From: Neoroseomonas marina
GTDB taxonomy: Bacteria; Pseudomonadota; Alphaproteobacteria; Acetobacterales; Acetobacteraceae
Length of the DNA: 64,000 bases
Reading direction: 5' to 3'
Assembly: GCF_012927745.1 (NCBI RefSeq)
Contig: NZ_JABBKX010000004.1
Span: forward strand, 62,001-126,000
The notes under the pieces were generated by a model, which saw only the letters and a list, made by a program, of their open reading frames with translations, was not told the DNA's origin and did not search any database. Positions 39,491 to 49,747 of this stretch are shown piece after piece (position 1 is the first letter of the stretch; each line of letters starts with the position of its first letter). The position numbers and the translations under genes are program-made.

Positions 39491-40924
39491 ATGACCACCA
39501 CGCTCATCAAGAATGCCGAACTCGTCGTGGGGTGGGACTCCACGGCGAAGTCCCACAGCTACATGCCCGACATGGATGTCGCCTTCACGGACGGCACCAT
39601 CACCTTCCTCGGCCGCGCCTATGAAGGGGCCGCCGATGCGGTGATCGACGGGCGCGGGCTGATGGTCATGCCGGGGCTCGTGAACATCCATTCGCACCCC
39701 TCGAGCGAGCCGCTGAACAAGGGCTTCCTCGACGAGATCGGCTCGCCGGGGCTCTATAATTCGTCGCTCTACGAATACATGCCGATCTTCCGCGCCGATG
39801 CGGAAGCGGTGCCGCATTGCGTGCGCGTGGCGCTGTCGGAGCTGCTGCTCTCCGGCGTCACGACGCTTGCGGACCTGTCCATGGCGCATCCGGGCTGGCT
39901 CGACCTGCTTGCCGAAGCGGGCATGCGGGTCTGCGTCGCGCCGATGTTCCGTTCCGCGCGCTGGTTCACCAAGAACGGCCACGTCGTGGAATACGAGTGG
40001 GACGAGAAGGCCGGCGAGAAGGCGATGGAGGAGGCCCTCCGCCTGATCGAGCGCGCCGAGCAGCATGAGTGCGGCCGCCTGTTCGGCATGGTGGTGCCGG
40101 CGCAGATCGACACCTGTTCGGCTGGCCTGCTGAAGGACAGCCGGGCGGAGGCGAAGTCACGCGGCCTGTCCTGGCAGATCCACGCCGCGCAGTCGGTGGT
40201 CGAGTTCCACGAGATCACCCGCCGCCACGGCATGACTCCGATCGGCTGGCTCGACAGCATGGGGCTCCTCGGCGAGCGGACGATCATCGGGCACGGCATC
40301 TTCCTCGACGACCACCCGTCGACGCGCTGGCATACGGAGTCCGACCTCGGCCGTCTCGCGGAGACGGGCAGCACGGTCGCGCATTGCCCGACCGTCTTCG
40401 CCCGCCGCGGCATCGCGATGAAGGACCTCGGCCGCTACATCCGCGGCGGGGTGAACATGGGCATCGGCACCGACACCTATCCGCACAACATGCTGGATGA
40501 GATGCGGCTCGCCGCGCATATCGCGCGCACCCAGGCGGGGTCGCCGCGCACACTGCAGACGACCGACCTGTTCAACGCCGCAACGATCGGCGGGGCGAAG
40601 GCGCTCGGGCGCGACGACATCGGGCGGCTGGCCGTCGGCTGCAAGGCCGACTTCTCGCTGGTGGACATCACCCATCCGATGATCCGCCCGGCCTATGACC
40701 CGCTGCGCAGCCTGATCTACGCCGCCGGCGACCGCGCGCTGAAGGCCGTCTATGTCGACGGCAACAAGGTGGTCGAGGATGGCGAGGTGCTGACCATGGA
40801 CTACCGGCAGGCCGCCGAGCACCTGCACGAGGCGCAGAAGCGCGTCGTCGGCCGCGTGCCGCAGCAGGACTGGGCGCATCGCAGCGCCGAGAAGATCGCG
40901 CCGCCGACGTTCCACTGGTCGTGA
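39491..40924 (+). CDS. Amidohydrolase of the chlorohydrolase/cytosine deaminase group
   Basis: 477 residues. All metal-site residues of the AtzA/TrzN/SsnA-like group are visible: His67 and His69 (NIHSHP), His231 (QIHAAQ), His268 (IGHGIFLDD) and Asp328 (GIGTDTYPHN). The product would be a cytosolic metal-dependent deaminase or C-N hydrolase acting on a ring or guanidine-like compound. It belongs to a different amidohydrolase branch from the YtcJ-like gene at 34.4 kb, so the operon encodes two distinct C-N bond hydrolases around one importer. The stop overlaps the next start by GTGA. Confidence 0.9.
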   Translation: MTTTLIKNAELVVGWDSTAKSHSYMPDMDVAFTDGTITFLGRAYEGAADAVIDGRGLMVMPGLVNIHSHPSSEPLNKGFLDEIGSPGLYNSSLYEYMPIFRADAEAVPHCVRVALSELLLSGVTTLADLSMAHPGWLDLLAEAGMRVCVAPMFRSARWFTKNGHVVEYEWDEKAGEKAMEEALRLIERAEQHECGRLFGMVVPAQIDTCSAGLLKDSRAEAKSRGLSWQIHAAQSVVEFHEITRRHGMTPIGWLDSMGLLGERTIIGHGIFLDDHPSTRWHTESDLGRLAETGSTVAHCPTVFARRGIAMKDLGRYIRGGVNMGIGTDTYPHNMLDEMRLAAHIARTQAGSPRTLQTTDLFNAATIGGAKALGRDDIGRLAVGCKADFSLVDITHPMIRPAYDPLRSLIYAAGDRALKAVYVDGNKVVEDGEVLTMDYRQAAEHLHEAQKRVVGRVPQQDWAHRSAEKIAPPTFHWS

Positions 40925-41903
40925 GCGAGGATCTCCTCCGCATCGAGGGGTTGCGGACCGTCTTCCGCACCCATGGCGGCGAGGTGACGGCGGTCGATGG
41001 CGTGGACCTGTCGGTCCCGCGCGGCCGCACCCTCGGCATCGTGGGCGAGAGCGGCTGCGGCAAGTCGGTGCTCTCGCTGTCCGTCATGCGCCTGGTCGCG
41101 CATCCCGGCCGCATCGCGGCCGGGCGCGTGCTGCTGGAAGGGCGTGACCTGGTGGGCCTGTCCTCGGCCGAGATGCGCCAGGTCCGCGGCAGCCAGGTCG
41201 CGATGATCTTCCAGGAGCCGATGACCAGCCTGAACCCGGTCCACACCGTCGGCTTCCAGATCACCGAGGCGATGCGCGCCCACGATCCGCGCGCTTCGGC
41301 GGCCGAACTGCGCGAACGCGCCATCGAGGCGCTGAATCGCGTCCGCATCCCGTCGCCCGATCGGCGCTTCGACGAATATCCGCATCAGCTCTCGGGCGGC
41401 ATGCGGCAGCGCGTGATGATCGCCATGGCGCTCGCCTGCCGTCCGAAGCTGTTGATCGCGGACGAGCCGACGACCGCGCTCGACGTGACCGTCCAGGCGC
41501 AGATCCTGGACCTGCTGCGCGACCTGCAGGCCGAGACGGGGATGTCGATCATCCTCATCACCCACGACCTCGGCGTGGTGGCGGAAATGGCCGACGAGGT
41601 CGCGGTCATGTATGCCGGCCGCGTGGTCGAGCGCGCCGAGGCCGGCGCCATCTTCGGCGACCCCATGCATCCCTACACGCTTGGGCTGCTCGGTTCCGTG
41701 CCGCGGCTGGACGAAGAACGCGAGACGCTGCTTGCCATCGACGGCAGCGTGCCGCCGCCCTTCGCGCTGCCCAAGGGCTGCCGCTTCCATCCGCGCTGTC
41801 CCTTCGCCGCGGCCGAGTGCAAGTCGGACCAGCCGCCGCTGCGCGAGGTCGTCTCGGGGCACAGCGCCGCCTGCCTGCGCGCGCCCGTGGAGGCCTTCGC
41901 GGC

Positions 41904-41907
<4 letters not shown>
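40921..41907 (+). CDS. ABC importer ATPase, DppD/OppD type
   Basis: 328 residues from a GTG at 40921 overlapping the amidohydrolase stop. Walker A is GESGCGKS, the signature motif LSGGMRQR, and Walker [14 protein letters not shown] followed by the switch His in ITHDLG. The C-terminal oligopeptide-transporter extension has a cysteine-containing [14 protein letters not shown] region that can hold an iron-sulfur cluster in this family. It powers the importer together with the next ATPase, with ATPA-type coupling to both permeases. Stop overlaps the following start (ATGA). Confidence 0.94.
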
Positions 41908-42965
<1,058 letters not shown>

Positions 42966-42978
42966 CGCGCGGGGTGGT

Positions 42979-43026
42979 TTGACAAGCGGGCAATGCCCTA
43001 CCGACACTGGGGGCAATCAAGCCCCC
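42979..43026 (+). promoter_or_regulatory. Possible internal promoter and hairpin before tctC
   Basis: The 71-base gap after the second ATPase gene contains TTGACA (42979-42984), a short palindrome GGGCAATGCCC (42988-42998), and a hairpin GGGGGC (43009-43014) with GCCCCC (43021-43026). The hairpin ends directly at the GGAGGAAA ribosome site of tctC. A -10 box is not clear. The arrangement could give the last three genes their own transcription or an attenuator; this is weak evidence. Confidence 0.3.
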
Positions 43027-43036
43027 GGAGGAAACA

Positions 43037-44005
43037 GTGTCCACGACGTTGCGCCGGCGATTGTTCATCACCGCGGCGACCGCCGCGCTCGCCGCGCCCG
43101 CCTTCGCGCAGGCCTCCTGGCCGAACCGGCCCGTGCGCATCCTCGTCGGCTTCCCGGCCGGCGGAACGACGGACATCCTCGGCCGCCTCGCCGCGCAGAT
43201 CCTGCAGGAAGCGCTCGGCCAGCCCTTCGTGGTCGAAAACCGCCCCGGCGCGGGGTCCAACATCGCCGCCCAGGCGGTGCTGCGCAGCCCGGCGGATGGC
43301 TACACGCTGCTGCTCGGCTCGCCGGGTACCAATGCGATCAACCCGCACCTCTATGCGAATGCGGGCTTCGACCCGCTCAAGGATTTCCTGCCGATCGGCC
43401 AGATCGCGGAGGTGCCGAACCTCATCGCCGCATATCCCGGCGTCGGGGTGCGTGATGCCGCCGCGCTGATCGCGCTCGCGAAGCAGCGCACGCTGTCCTA
43501 TGGCGAGACCAGCATCGGCGGCTCGACGCATCTCGCCGCCGAGCTCTTCCGCCTGATGGGCGGCTTCGAGGCGACGCATGTTTCCTATCGCGGCAGCGCG
43601 CCGATGATGACGGACCTGCTGCCGGGTCGCATCGATTTCGGCTGCGACAACCTGCCGTCCATCATGCCGCACATCCGCTCCGGCGCGCTGGTGGCGATCG
43701 GCGTGACCTCGGCGGAGCGCTGGCCCGCGAACCCGGAGATCCCGGCGATCGCGGAGACCCTGCCGGGCTACGAGGTCACCGCCTGGTTCGGCCTGGTCGC
43801 CCCGCGCGGCACGCCGCCCGAGATCATCGTCCGCACCAATGCTGTATTGCGCGCCGGGCTCGAGAAGCCCGAGATCGCCGCGCGCATGGCGGAACTTGGC
43901 GCCCGGCCGCTGCCGGGCACGCCCGAGGTCTATCAGGCACGCAACGAACGCGAATTCGTCCGCCTCGGCGACCTGATCCGCCGCGTCGGCATCCGCGCCG
44001 AATAA
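43037..44005 (+). CDS. Bug/TctC-family periplasmic substrate-binding protein (third copy)
   Basis: 322 residues from a GTG at 43037 with GGAGGAAA 4-6 bases upstream. The signal peptide (LRRRLFITAATAALAAPAFA) contains consecutive arginines. Bug signatures are [53 protein letters not shown] and TLPGYEVTAWFGLVAPRGTP. As with the other two copies in this window no TctAB membrane genes are present. It follows a complete peptide-type ABC importer and precedes two dehydrogenases, so it may bind an organic acid that those enzymes use. Confidence 0.93.
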   Translation: MSTTLRRRLFITAATAALAAPAFAQASWPNRPVRILVGFPAGGTTDILGRLAAQILQEALGQPFVVENRPGAGSNIAAQAVLRSPADGYTLLLGSPGTNAINPHLYANAGFDPLKDFLPIGQIAEVPNLIAAYPGVGVRDAAALIALAKQRTLSYGETSIGGSTHLAAELFRLMGGFEATHVSYRGSAPMMTDLLPGRIDFGCDNLPSIMPHIRSGALVAIGVTSAERWPANPEIPAIAETLPGYEVTAWFGLVAPRGTPPEIIVRTNAVLRAGLEKPEIAARMAELGARPLPGTPEVYQARNEREFVRLGDLIRRVGIRAE

Positions 44006-44016
44006 GGGAGAGCGTC

Positions 44017-44904
44017 ATGGCACGCATCGGTTTCGTCGGTCTTGGCCGCATGGGCGCGCATATGGCGCGCAACCTGCTCAAGGCCGGGCATGAGGTCGTC
44101 GTCTTCGACATCGTGCCGGCGGCGGTCGACGCCGTCGTCGCGTCGGGCGGCAAGGCGGCCTTTTCCTCGGCGGCCGCCGCGCAGGACGCCGACGTCGTCA
44201 TCACCATGCTGCCCGCGGGCGAGCAGGTGCGCGACGCCTGGCTGGGGCAGGGCGGTCTCGCCAAGGCCTCGCGCGCCGATGCGCTGCTGATGGATTGCTC
44301 GACCATCGACGTCGCGACGGCGCGTGATGTCGCCGCGGCGGCCGGGCGCCCCTTCTTGGACGCGCCGGTGTCGGGTGGCGTCGGCGGGGCCGAGGCCGGC
44401 ACGCTCACCTTCATGGTCGGTGGCGAGGCCGATGCGGTGGAGCGCGCGCGCCCCATCCTCGGCGCCATGGGCAAGACGATCGTGCATTGCGGCCCGGCCG
44501 GCGCGGGGCAGGTGGCGAAGCTGTGCAACAACATGATGCTCGCCGCCACCATGGCGGTGACCTCGGAAGCCTTCGTCATGGCCGAGCGCCTCGGCCTGCC
44601 GGCACAGGCGCTCTATGACGTCTGTTCCAAATCCACCGCCATGTCCTGGGCGCTGAACAATTCCTGCCCGGTGCCCGGCCCCGTGCCGACGAGTGCGGCG
44701 AACCGCGACTTCGCCCCGGGCTTCACTGCGGCGTTGATGCGCAAGGACCTCGGCCTCGCGCAGCAGGCGGCGAAGGATGCCGGCGTGGATGCGAAGGTCG
44801 GCGCGCTCGCGCTCGCGCTGTTCGACCGCTTCGTCGAAAGCGGAGGCGGCGGCAAGGACTTCTCCGGCATCATCACGATGATCCGCGAGGGGAAGGCGTC
44901 GTGA
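44017..44904 (+). CDS. 3-hydroxyisobutyrate dehydrogenase-family NAD(P)-dependent oxidoreductase
   Basis: 295 residues with GGGAGAG upstream of the ATG. The N-terminal Rossmann motif is IGFVGLGRMGAHMARNLLKAG. The substrate loop DAPVSGGVGGAEAGTL and the catalytic lysine in GQVAKLCNNM (Lys168, equivalent to Lys171 of the human enzyme) are intact. C-terminal FAPGFTAALMRKDLGLA completes the beta-hydroxyacid dehydrogenase signature. It oxidises a 3-hydroxy acid (3-hydroxyisobutyrate, tartronate semialdehyde or similar). It overlaps the next gene by GTGA, which encodes an alcohol dehydrogenase, so a hydroxy-acid/aldehyde pair of steps is likely. Confidence 0.9.
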   Translation: MARIGFVGLGRMGAHMARNLLKAGHEVVVFDIVPAAVDAVVASGGKAAFSSAAAAQDADVVITMLPAGEQVRDAWLGQGGLAKASRADALLMDCSTIDVATARDVAAAAGRPFLDAPVSGGVGGAEAGTLTFMVGGEADAVERARPILGAMGKTIVHCGPAGAGQVAKLCNNMMLAATMAVTSEAFVMAERLGLPAQALYDVCSKSTAMSWALNNSCPVPGPVPTSAANRDFAPGFTAALMRKDLGLAQQAAKDAGVDAKVGALALALFDRFVESGGGGKDFSGIITMIREGKAS

Positions 44905-46070
44905 CCACGACCTTCGTCTCGCCCCGCCTGCTGATGATCGGTGGCGGTTCGGTCGGCAGGCTCGCCGAGGTGCTGGGCCAGTTCGGCCTGTCGAAGCCGC
45001 TGGTGGTGACCGATCCCTGGATGGTCTCCTCCGGTACGGTCGAGAAGGCGCTCGCGCCGCTGCGCGCGGCGGGCATCGCGGCGGGCGTCTTCAGCGACAC
45101 CGTCCCCGACCCGACCGACACCGTCATCGAGGCCGGCGTCGCGGCGATGAAGGGCGGCGACTACGACTGCCTGGTCGGCTTCGGAGGCGGCTCGCCGATG
45201 GACACGGCCAAGGCCATGGCGATCCTCGGCGCCGCCGCGCCCGGGGCGAAGATGCGGGACTTCAAGGTGCCGGCGCAGGCCAACCGCGCCGCGCTGCCGG
45301 TCATCTGCATCCCGACCACGGCGGGGACGGGCAGCGAGGCGACGCGCTTCACCGTCATCACCGACACCGAGCGCGACGAGAAGATGCTGATCGCCGGCCT
45401 CGGCGCGCTGCCGCTCGCCGCCGTGGTGGATTTCGAGCTGACTTTCAGCGTGCCGCCGCGCACGACCGCGGACACCGGCATCGACAGCCTGACCCACGCG
45501 CTCGAGGCCTTCGTCTCGAAGCGCGCGAACGACGAGGCCGACGAATACGCGCTGCGCGCGATGCGCCTGATCGCGCCGAACTTGCGCACGGTCTATCGCG
45601 AACCGTCCAACGCCGTGGCGCGCGCTGCGATGATGAAGGGTGCGACGCTGGCCGGCATCGCCTTCAGCAATTCCTCGGTCGCGCTGGTCCATGGCATGTC
45701 GCGCCCGATCGGCGCGCATTTCCACGTGCCGCACGGGCTGTCGAACGCGATGCTGCTGCCGGCGGTGACGGAGTACAGCCTGAACGCCGCCCTGCCGCGC
45801 TACGCCGAAGCGGCGCGCGCCATGGGCATTGCCACCTCGGCCGAGGGCGACCAGTCCGCGGGGGCGAAGCTGCTGCAGGAACTGCGCGACCTGAACCGCG
45901 ACCTCGCCGTGCCGACGCCCGGTGCCTTCGGCATCGATCCGGCGAAGTGGGACGGGCTGCTGACGACCATGGCCGACCAGGCGCTCGCCTCGGGCAGCCC
46001 GGCGAACAATCCGGCGGTGCCGGATGCCGCGACGATCGTCAGCCTCTACAGGCGCGCCTGGGAAGGCTGA
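44901..46070 (+). CDS. Iron-containing alcohol dehydrogenase
   Basis: 389 residues from a GTG at 44901 overlapping the previous stop. The NAD-binding GFGGGSPMDTAKAMA and IPTTAGTGSEATRF motifs are followed by the metal-site segments DSLTHALEAFVSK and LVHGMSRPIGAHFHVPHG, which supply the conserved histidines. Family III alcohol dehydrogenases reduce or oxidise alcohols, lactaldehyde, maleylacetate or 4-hydroxybutyrate. Retention of all metal histidines suggests a metal enzyme rather than the metal-free maleylacetate reductase branch. It ends the 33.6-46.1 kb operon, facing secDF. Confidence 0.92.
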   Translation: MTTTFVSPRLLMIGGGSVGRLAEVLGQFGLSKPLVVTDPWMVSSGTVEKALAPLRAAGIAAGVFSDTVPDPTDTVIEAGVAAMKGGDYDCLVGFGGGSPMDTAKAMAILGAAAPGAKMRDFKVPAQANRAALPVICIPTTAGTGSEATRFTVITDTERDEKMLIAGLGALPLAAVVDFELTFSVPPRTTADTGIDSLTHALEAFVSKRANDEADEYALRAMRLIAPNLRTVYREPSNAVARAAMMKGATLAGIAFSNSSVALVHGMSRPIGAHFHVPHGLSNAMLLPAVTEYSLNAALPRYAEAARAMGIATSAEGDQSAGAKLLQELRDLNRDLAVPTPGAFGIDPAKWDGLLTTMADQALASGSPANNPAVPDAATIVSLYRRAWEG

Positions 46071-46078
46071 CGCGCCCG

Positions 46079-46104
46079 GCCGGCCGCCCCGTCAGGCGGC
46101 CGGC
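46079..46104. terminator. Bidirectional hairpin between alcohol dehydrogenase and secDF
   Basis: GCCGGCCGCC (46079-46088) and GGCGGCCGGC (46095-46104) form a perfect 10-base stem with a 6-base loop that includes the secDF stop codon. It lies between two convergent genes, where a shared terminator is expected. Confidence 0.5.
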
Positions 46105-48659
46105 TTGCCGGCGGGTGCGACAGCGGTTTCCTCGCTGCGCCGCAGACGGTTGCGCCCGCTGTAGAGCACGATCGGCGCCGCGATGAACACCGACGATCCC
46201 GCCGAGATGACGATGCCCACGAGCATCACCCACGCGAACCCCGACAGCGTATCGCCACCGAACAGCGCCAGCGGCACGGCTGAGAGCAGCAGCGTCATGG
46301 AGGTGCCGAGGGAGCGGTTCATCGTCTCGTTGATCGACTGGTCCACCAGCTGGTCGAGCGGCATCGTCTTGAACTTGCGCAGGTTCTCGCGCATGCGGTC
46401 GAACACCACGACCTTGTCGTTCGCGCTGAAGCCGATGACCGTCAGGATGCCGGCGATCGTGGTCAGGTTGAACTCGACCTGGAACAGCACCATGAACCCG
46501 ATCGTCTTGGTGACGTCCAGGATGAGGGTGACGATGGCGGCGAAGCCGAACTGCCATTCGAACCTGGCCCAGATGTAGAACAGCATCGCGATGAAGCTGA
46601 GGCCGAGGGCCATCATCCCGCCGATGAACAGCTCGTCCGACACGCGGTTGCCCACAGCGTCCACGCGCAGGATCCGCGTGCCGGGTGCCACCTGCTCGAG
46701 CGCATCGCGGACCTTGTTGACTGCCACCTGAACCGCGCCCTCGTCGCCCTGGGCGGGCAGGCGGATCGCGAAGGTCGAGGCGTCGCCGAACTGCAGGATG
46801 GTGGCGTCGCCGAGGTTCAGCCCGCCGACGCTCGCGCGCAGCGCGCCGATGTCGCCGGCCTGGGGCGTGCGGACCTCCATCTCGATCCCGCCCTTGAAGT
46901 CGATGCCCTTCTCGAGGCCCGGATAGAAGGCGATCGCGATCGACAGGGTGGACAGCACGGCCGACCCGATCAGCCCCATTCGCGCCGCCTTCATGAAGGG
47001 GATGCGCGTGTCGTCGGGGAAGATGCGGAACAGCGGGCGGCGCAAGCGCTCGTAGAGCGACAGGCCCGGCCGCTGGAACACCGGCAGCTCCTTCGGCCGC
47101 GTCGCGCGATACCACCAGGAGGTGATGAGGCGCGTCAGCACCGTCGCGGTCCACATCTGCACCACGGTGCCGATGGCCACCGTCACCGCGAAGCCCTTCA
47201 CCGTGCCCGACCCGAAGCCGTAGAGGCAGGCCATGGCGATCAGGTTCGTCAGGTTCGAATCCATGATGGTGCCGGAGGCCTTGGTGTAGCCGGCCTCCAA
47301 CGCGCTGATCGGCGTCCGTCCGTTGCGGACTTCCTCGCGTATGCGCTCGTTGATCAGGATGTTCGCATCGAGCGCCGTGCCGAGCGTGAGCACGATGCCG
47401 GCGATGCCCGGCAGGGTCAGCGTCGCTTCCATCAGCGTCATGCTGGCGATGACCAGCAGGATGTTGATGGCGAGCGCGATGTTCGCGAACCAGCCGAGAA
47501 CGCCGTAGGCGAGGCCCATGTAGAGGAAGACGAAGATCGTGCCGGCGGCGAGCGCGATCATGCCCGCCCGGATGGCGTCGGCGCCGAGCTCGGGCCCGAC
47601 GGTCCGTTCCTCGACCACCGTCAGCGGGGCGGGGAGGGCGCCGGCGCGCAACAGCACGGCGAGGTCGTTGGCCGAGCGGGCGTTGAAGCTGCCGCTGATC
47701 TGGCCCTGTCCGCCGATGATCGGCTCGCGGATCACCGGGGCGGTGATGACCTTGTCGTCGAGAACGACGGCGAAGGGGCGGCCGACGTTCTCGCGCGTGA
47801 TCTGGGCGAAGCGGCGGGTGCCGACGGAATCGAACTGGAAGTTGACCACCCATTCGCCGGTCCGGCTGTCCTGGCCGGCGCGGGCGTTGGTGAGGTTGGC
47901 GCCGTCGACTTCGACGCGGCGGCGCACGGCATAGCGCTCGCCTTCGCGTTCGCCGGGCAGGAACATCACGCCGGGCGGCGGGGTCGCGGCGAGGGCAGCG
48001 TTGTCGTCGACCAGGTGGAAGGTCATGCGGGCCGTGCGGCCCAGCAGTTCCTTGATGCGATTGGGGTCCTCGACGCCAGGCAGCGTGACCAGGATGCGGG
48101 ATTGGCCCTGTCGGGCGATCAGGGCCTCGGACACGCCGGTCTCGTCGACGCGCCGGCGCACGATCTCGAGCGACTGCTCGACGGCTGAGGTCGCCTTGGC
48201 GCGCAGCCCGGCCTCGGTCACCGTGGCCCAGACCTGCCCGTCGGGCTGGCTCGTCACCTCGAGGTCGGGGATGGACTGGCCGGTCGCGGTCTGGATGGGG
48301 TTCGCCAGTTCGCGCAGCGCCGCGACCGCCGCCTGGACCTGGGCAGGGTCGGTGACGCGCAGGCCCATGCGCCGGTTCGGCACGTCCGCGGCCAGGTTGA
48401 CGTAGCGGATATTCGCCGTGCGCAGCCGGGTGCGGGCGCCATCGACCATGCTGTCGAGCCGTTCGCGGACCACCGTGTTCAGGTCCACCTCGAGCAGCAG
48501 GTAGGATCCGCCGCGCAGGTCGAGGCCGAGGTTGACCTGCCGCACCGGGAACCAGTCCGGGAAGGCGGTGCGCGGCAGCAGGTTCGGGATGCTCACCAGC
48601 AGCCCGGCCAGGCAGACCAGCAGGATGCTGGCCGTCTTCCAGCGCGCGAAATGTAGCAT
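46092..48659 (-). CDS. secDF: Protein translocase subunit SecDF (SecD-SecF fusion)
   Basis: 855 residues from the ATG at 48659 (MLHFARWKTAS). The SecD half has the first helix, LGLDLRGGSYLLLE near residue 44-57, a large periplasmic P1 domain and five further helices (FVFLYMGLAYGVLGWFANIA, GIAGIVLTLGTALDANILIN). The SecF half starts about residue 570 with its own first helix and GIDFKGGIEME, and ends with five helices including VIGFSANDKVVVFDRMREN. SecDF uses the proton gradient to pull exported proteins through SecYEG. In many proteobacteria secD and secF are separate genes next to yajC; here they are fused and no yajC is visible upstream. Confidence 0.95.
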   Translation of the reverse strand: MLHFARWKTASILLVCLAGLLVSIPNLLPRTAFPDWFPVRQVNLGLDLRGGSYLLLEVDLNTVVRERLDSMVDGARTRLRTANIRYVNLAADVPNRRMGLRVTDPAQVQAAVAALRELANPIQTATGQSIPDLEVTSQPDGQVWATVTEAGLRAKATSAVEQSLEIVRRRVDETGVSEALIARQGQSRILVTLPGVEDPNRIKELLGRTARMTFHLVDDNAALAATPPPGVMFLPGEREGERYAVRRRVEVDGANLTNARAGQDSRTGEWVVNFQFDSVGTRRFAQITRENVGRPFAVVLDDKVITAPVIREPIIGGQGQISGSFNARSANDLAVLLRAGALPAPLTVVEERTVGPELGADAIRAGMIALAAGTIFVFLYMGLAYGVLGWFANIALAINILLVIASMTLMEATLTLPGIAGIVLTLGTALDANILINERIREEVRNGRTPISALEAGYTKASGTIMDSNLTNLIAMACLYGFGSGTVKGFAVTVAIGTVVQMWTATVLTRLITSWWYRATRPKELPVFQRPGLSLYERLRRPLFRIFPDDTRIPFMKAARMGLIGSAVLSTLSIAIAFYPGLEKGIDFKGGIEMEVRTPQAGDIGALRASVGGLNLGDATILQFGDASTFAIRLPAQGDEGAVQVAVNKVRDALEQVAPGTRILRVDAVGNRVSDELFIGGMMALGLSFIAMLFYIWARFEWQFGFAAIVTLILDVTKTIGFMVLFQVEFNLTTIAGILTVIGFSANDKVVVFDRMRENLRKFKTMPLDQLVDQSINETMNRSLGTSMTLLLSAVPLALFGGDTLSGFAWVMLVGIVISAGSSVFIAAPIVLYSGRNRLRRSEETAVAPAGKPAA

Positions 48660-48774
48660 CGGCAGTCGGTACCCCAGTTCTAAGCGGGGCGGACAATGGC
48701 GAGGGGGGGCAGGGGATGCAACCCCGCTGTCCGGGCCGATTTCCATGCCAATGAGAAGGGTCTAGGACCGCGTC

Positions 48775-49728
48775 ATGAGCGCCACCGATCCTCGACTCGC
48801 CCTCGGAATCCTCGGTGTCGGCCATTTCGGCCGGTTCCATGCCCTCAAGGCCGCGGCGAACCCGCGGGTCCGGCTCGCCGGGCTGCACGATGCCGACCAG
48901 GCCCGGGTCGCGGCCGTGGCCGCCGAGACCGGAACGATCCCCCTCGACGCCGCTGCCCTGGTCGCGGTCTCGGATGCCGTGATCATTGCCGCGCCGACCC
49001 GATTCCACTTCGCCCTGGCCGAGGCGGCGCTCTCCGCCGGCAAGCACGTCTTCATCGAGAAGCCCATCGCCGCGACGCTGGCCGAGGCCGATGCACTGAT
49101 CGCATTGGCCACCGGCCGTGGGCGGGTGCTGCAGGTCGGTCATATCGAGCGGTTCTCGGCAGCCTTCCGGGCGGTGACCAGCGCGCCGGCCGGCGGTCAG
49201 GCGCTGTCCTGGGATGCCGTCCGCGCCGCGCCGTTCCGGCCGCGCAGCCTGGATGTCTCCGTCGTACTGGACCTGATGATCCACGATATCGACCTGGTCC
49301 TCGAACTCGCGGGCGGCGAGCCCGAGGCGATCGAGGCGGTCGGTTCCGCCGTGGCTTCGGACCATCCGGACTTTGCCGTGGCCCGGCTGCGCTTCGCCGG
49401 CGGCCGGGCGGCGGTGCTGACCGCCTCGCGCGTCTCCCTCGCCATGGAACGCCGCCTGCGCGTGCTCGGCACCGAAGGGGAGATGAGCGTCAACTTCCTC
49501 GACCGCTCGCTCGCGGTGCTGCGCCGTGGTGGCGCCGAGCCGGTCGCGACCATGCCGGGTTCGGGCATCGACCGCGCGACCTGGACCGACCATGACAGCC
49601 TGGAAGCCGAGCAGGCGGCCTTCGTCGCCGCCTGCCTGGACGGCGCGCCGGTTGTGGTGGACGGTGCCGCCGGCCGGCGCGCGCTGAAGGTCGCGCTGGC
49701 CGTGGAAGCCGCGATCCGCGCGGGCTGA
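48775..49728 (+). CDS. Gfo/Idh/MocA-family oxidoreductase
   Basis: 317 residues. The N-terminal LGILGVGHFGRFHALKA Rossmann motif, the HVFIEKPIA strand with the catalytic Glu-Lys-Pro, and the DLMIHDIDLVLELAG segment with the active-site histidine identify the family. These enzymes oxidise or reduce sugars and their nucleotide derivatives with NAD(P). lpxB lies 2.3 kb further on the opposite strand. In some bacteria a Gfo/Idh protein (GnnA) works with an aminotransferase (GnnB) on UDP-GlcNAc for lipid A, but no GnnB is in view. The sugar substrate therefore stays open. Confidence 0.9.
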   Translation: MSATDPRLALGILGVGHFGRFHALKAAANPRVRLAGLHDADQARVAAVAAETGTIPLDAAALVAVSDAVIIAAPTRFHFALAEAALSAGKHVFIEKPIAATLAEADALIALATGRGRVLQVGHIERFSAAFRAVTSAPAGGQALSWDAVRAAPFRPRSLDVSVVLDLMIHDIDLVLELAGGEPEAIEAVGSAVASDHPDFAVARLRFAGGRAAVLTASRVSLAMERRLRVLGTEGEMSVNFLDRSLAVLRRGGAEPVATMPGSGIDRATWTDHDSLEAEQAAFVAACLDGAPVVVDGAAGRRALKVALAVEAAIRAG

Positions 49729-49747
49729 GGGAAGGAAGCGAAAGAGT

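Noticed and set aside
48775-49728. GnnA, the UDP-GlcNAc oxidase for lipid A with GlcN3N.
   Set aside because: No GnnB aminotransferase or lpxA is adjacent, and lpxB lies on the other strand 2.3 kb away, so the specific name is not supported.
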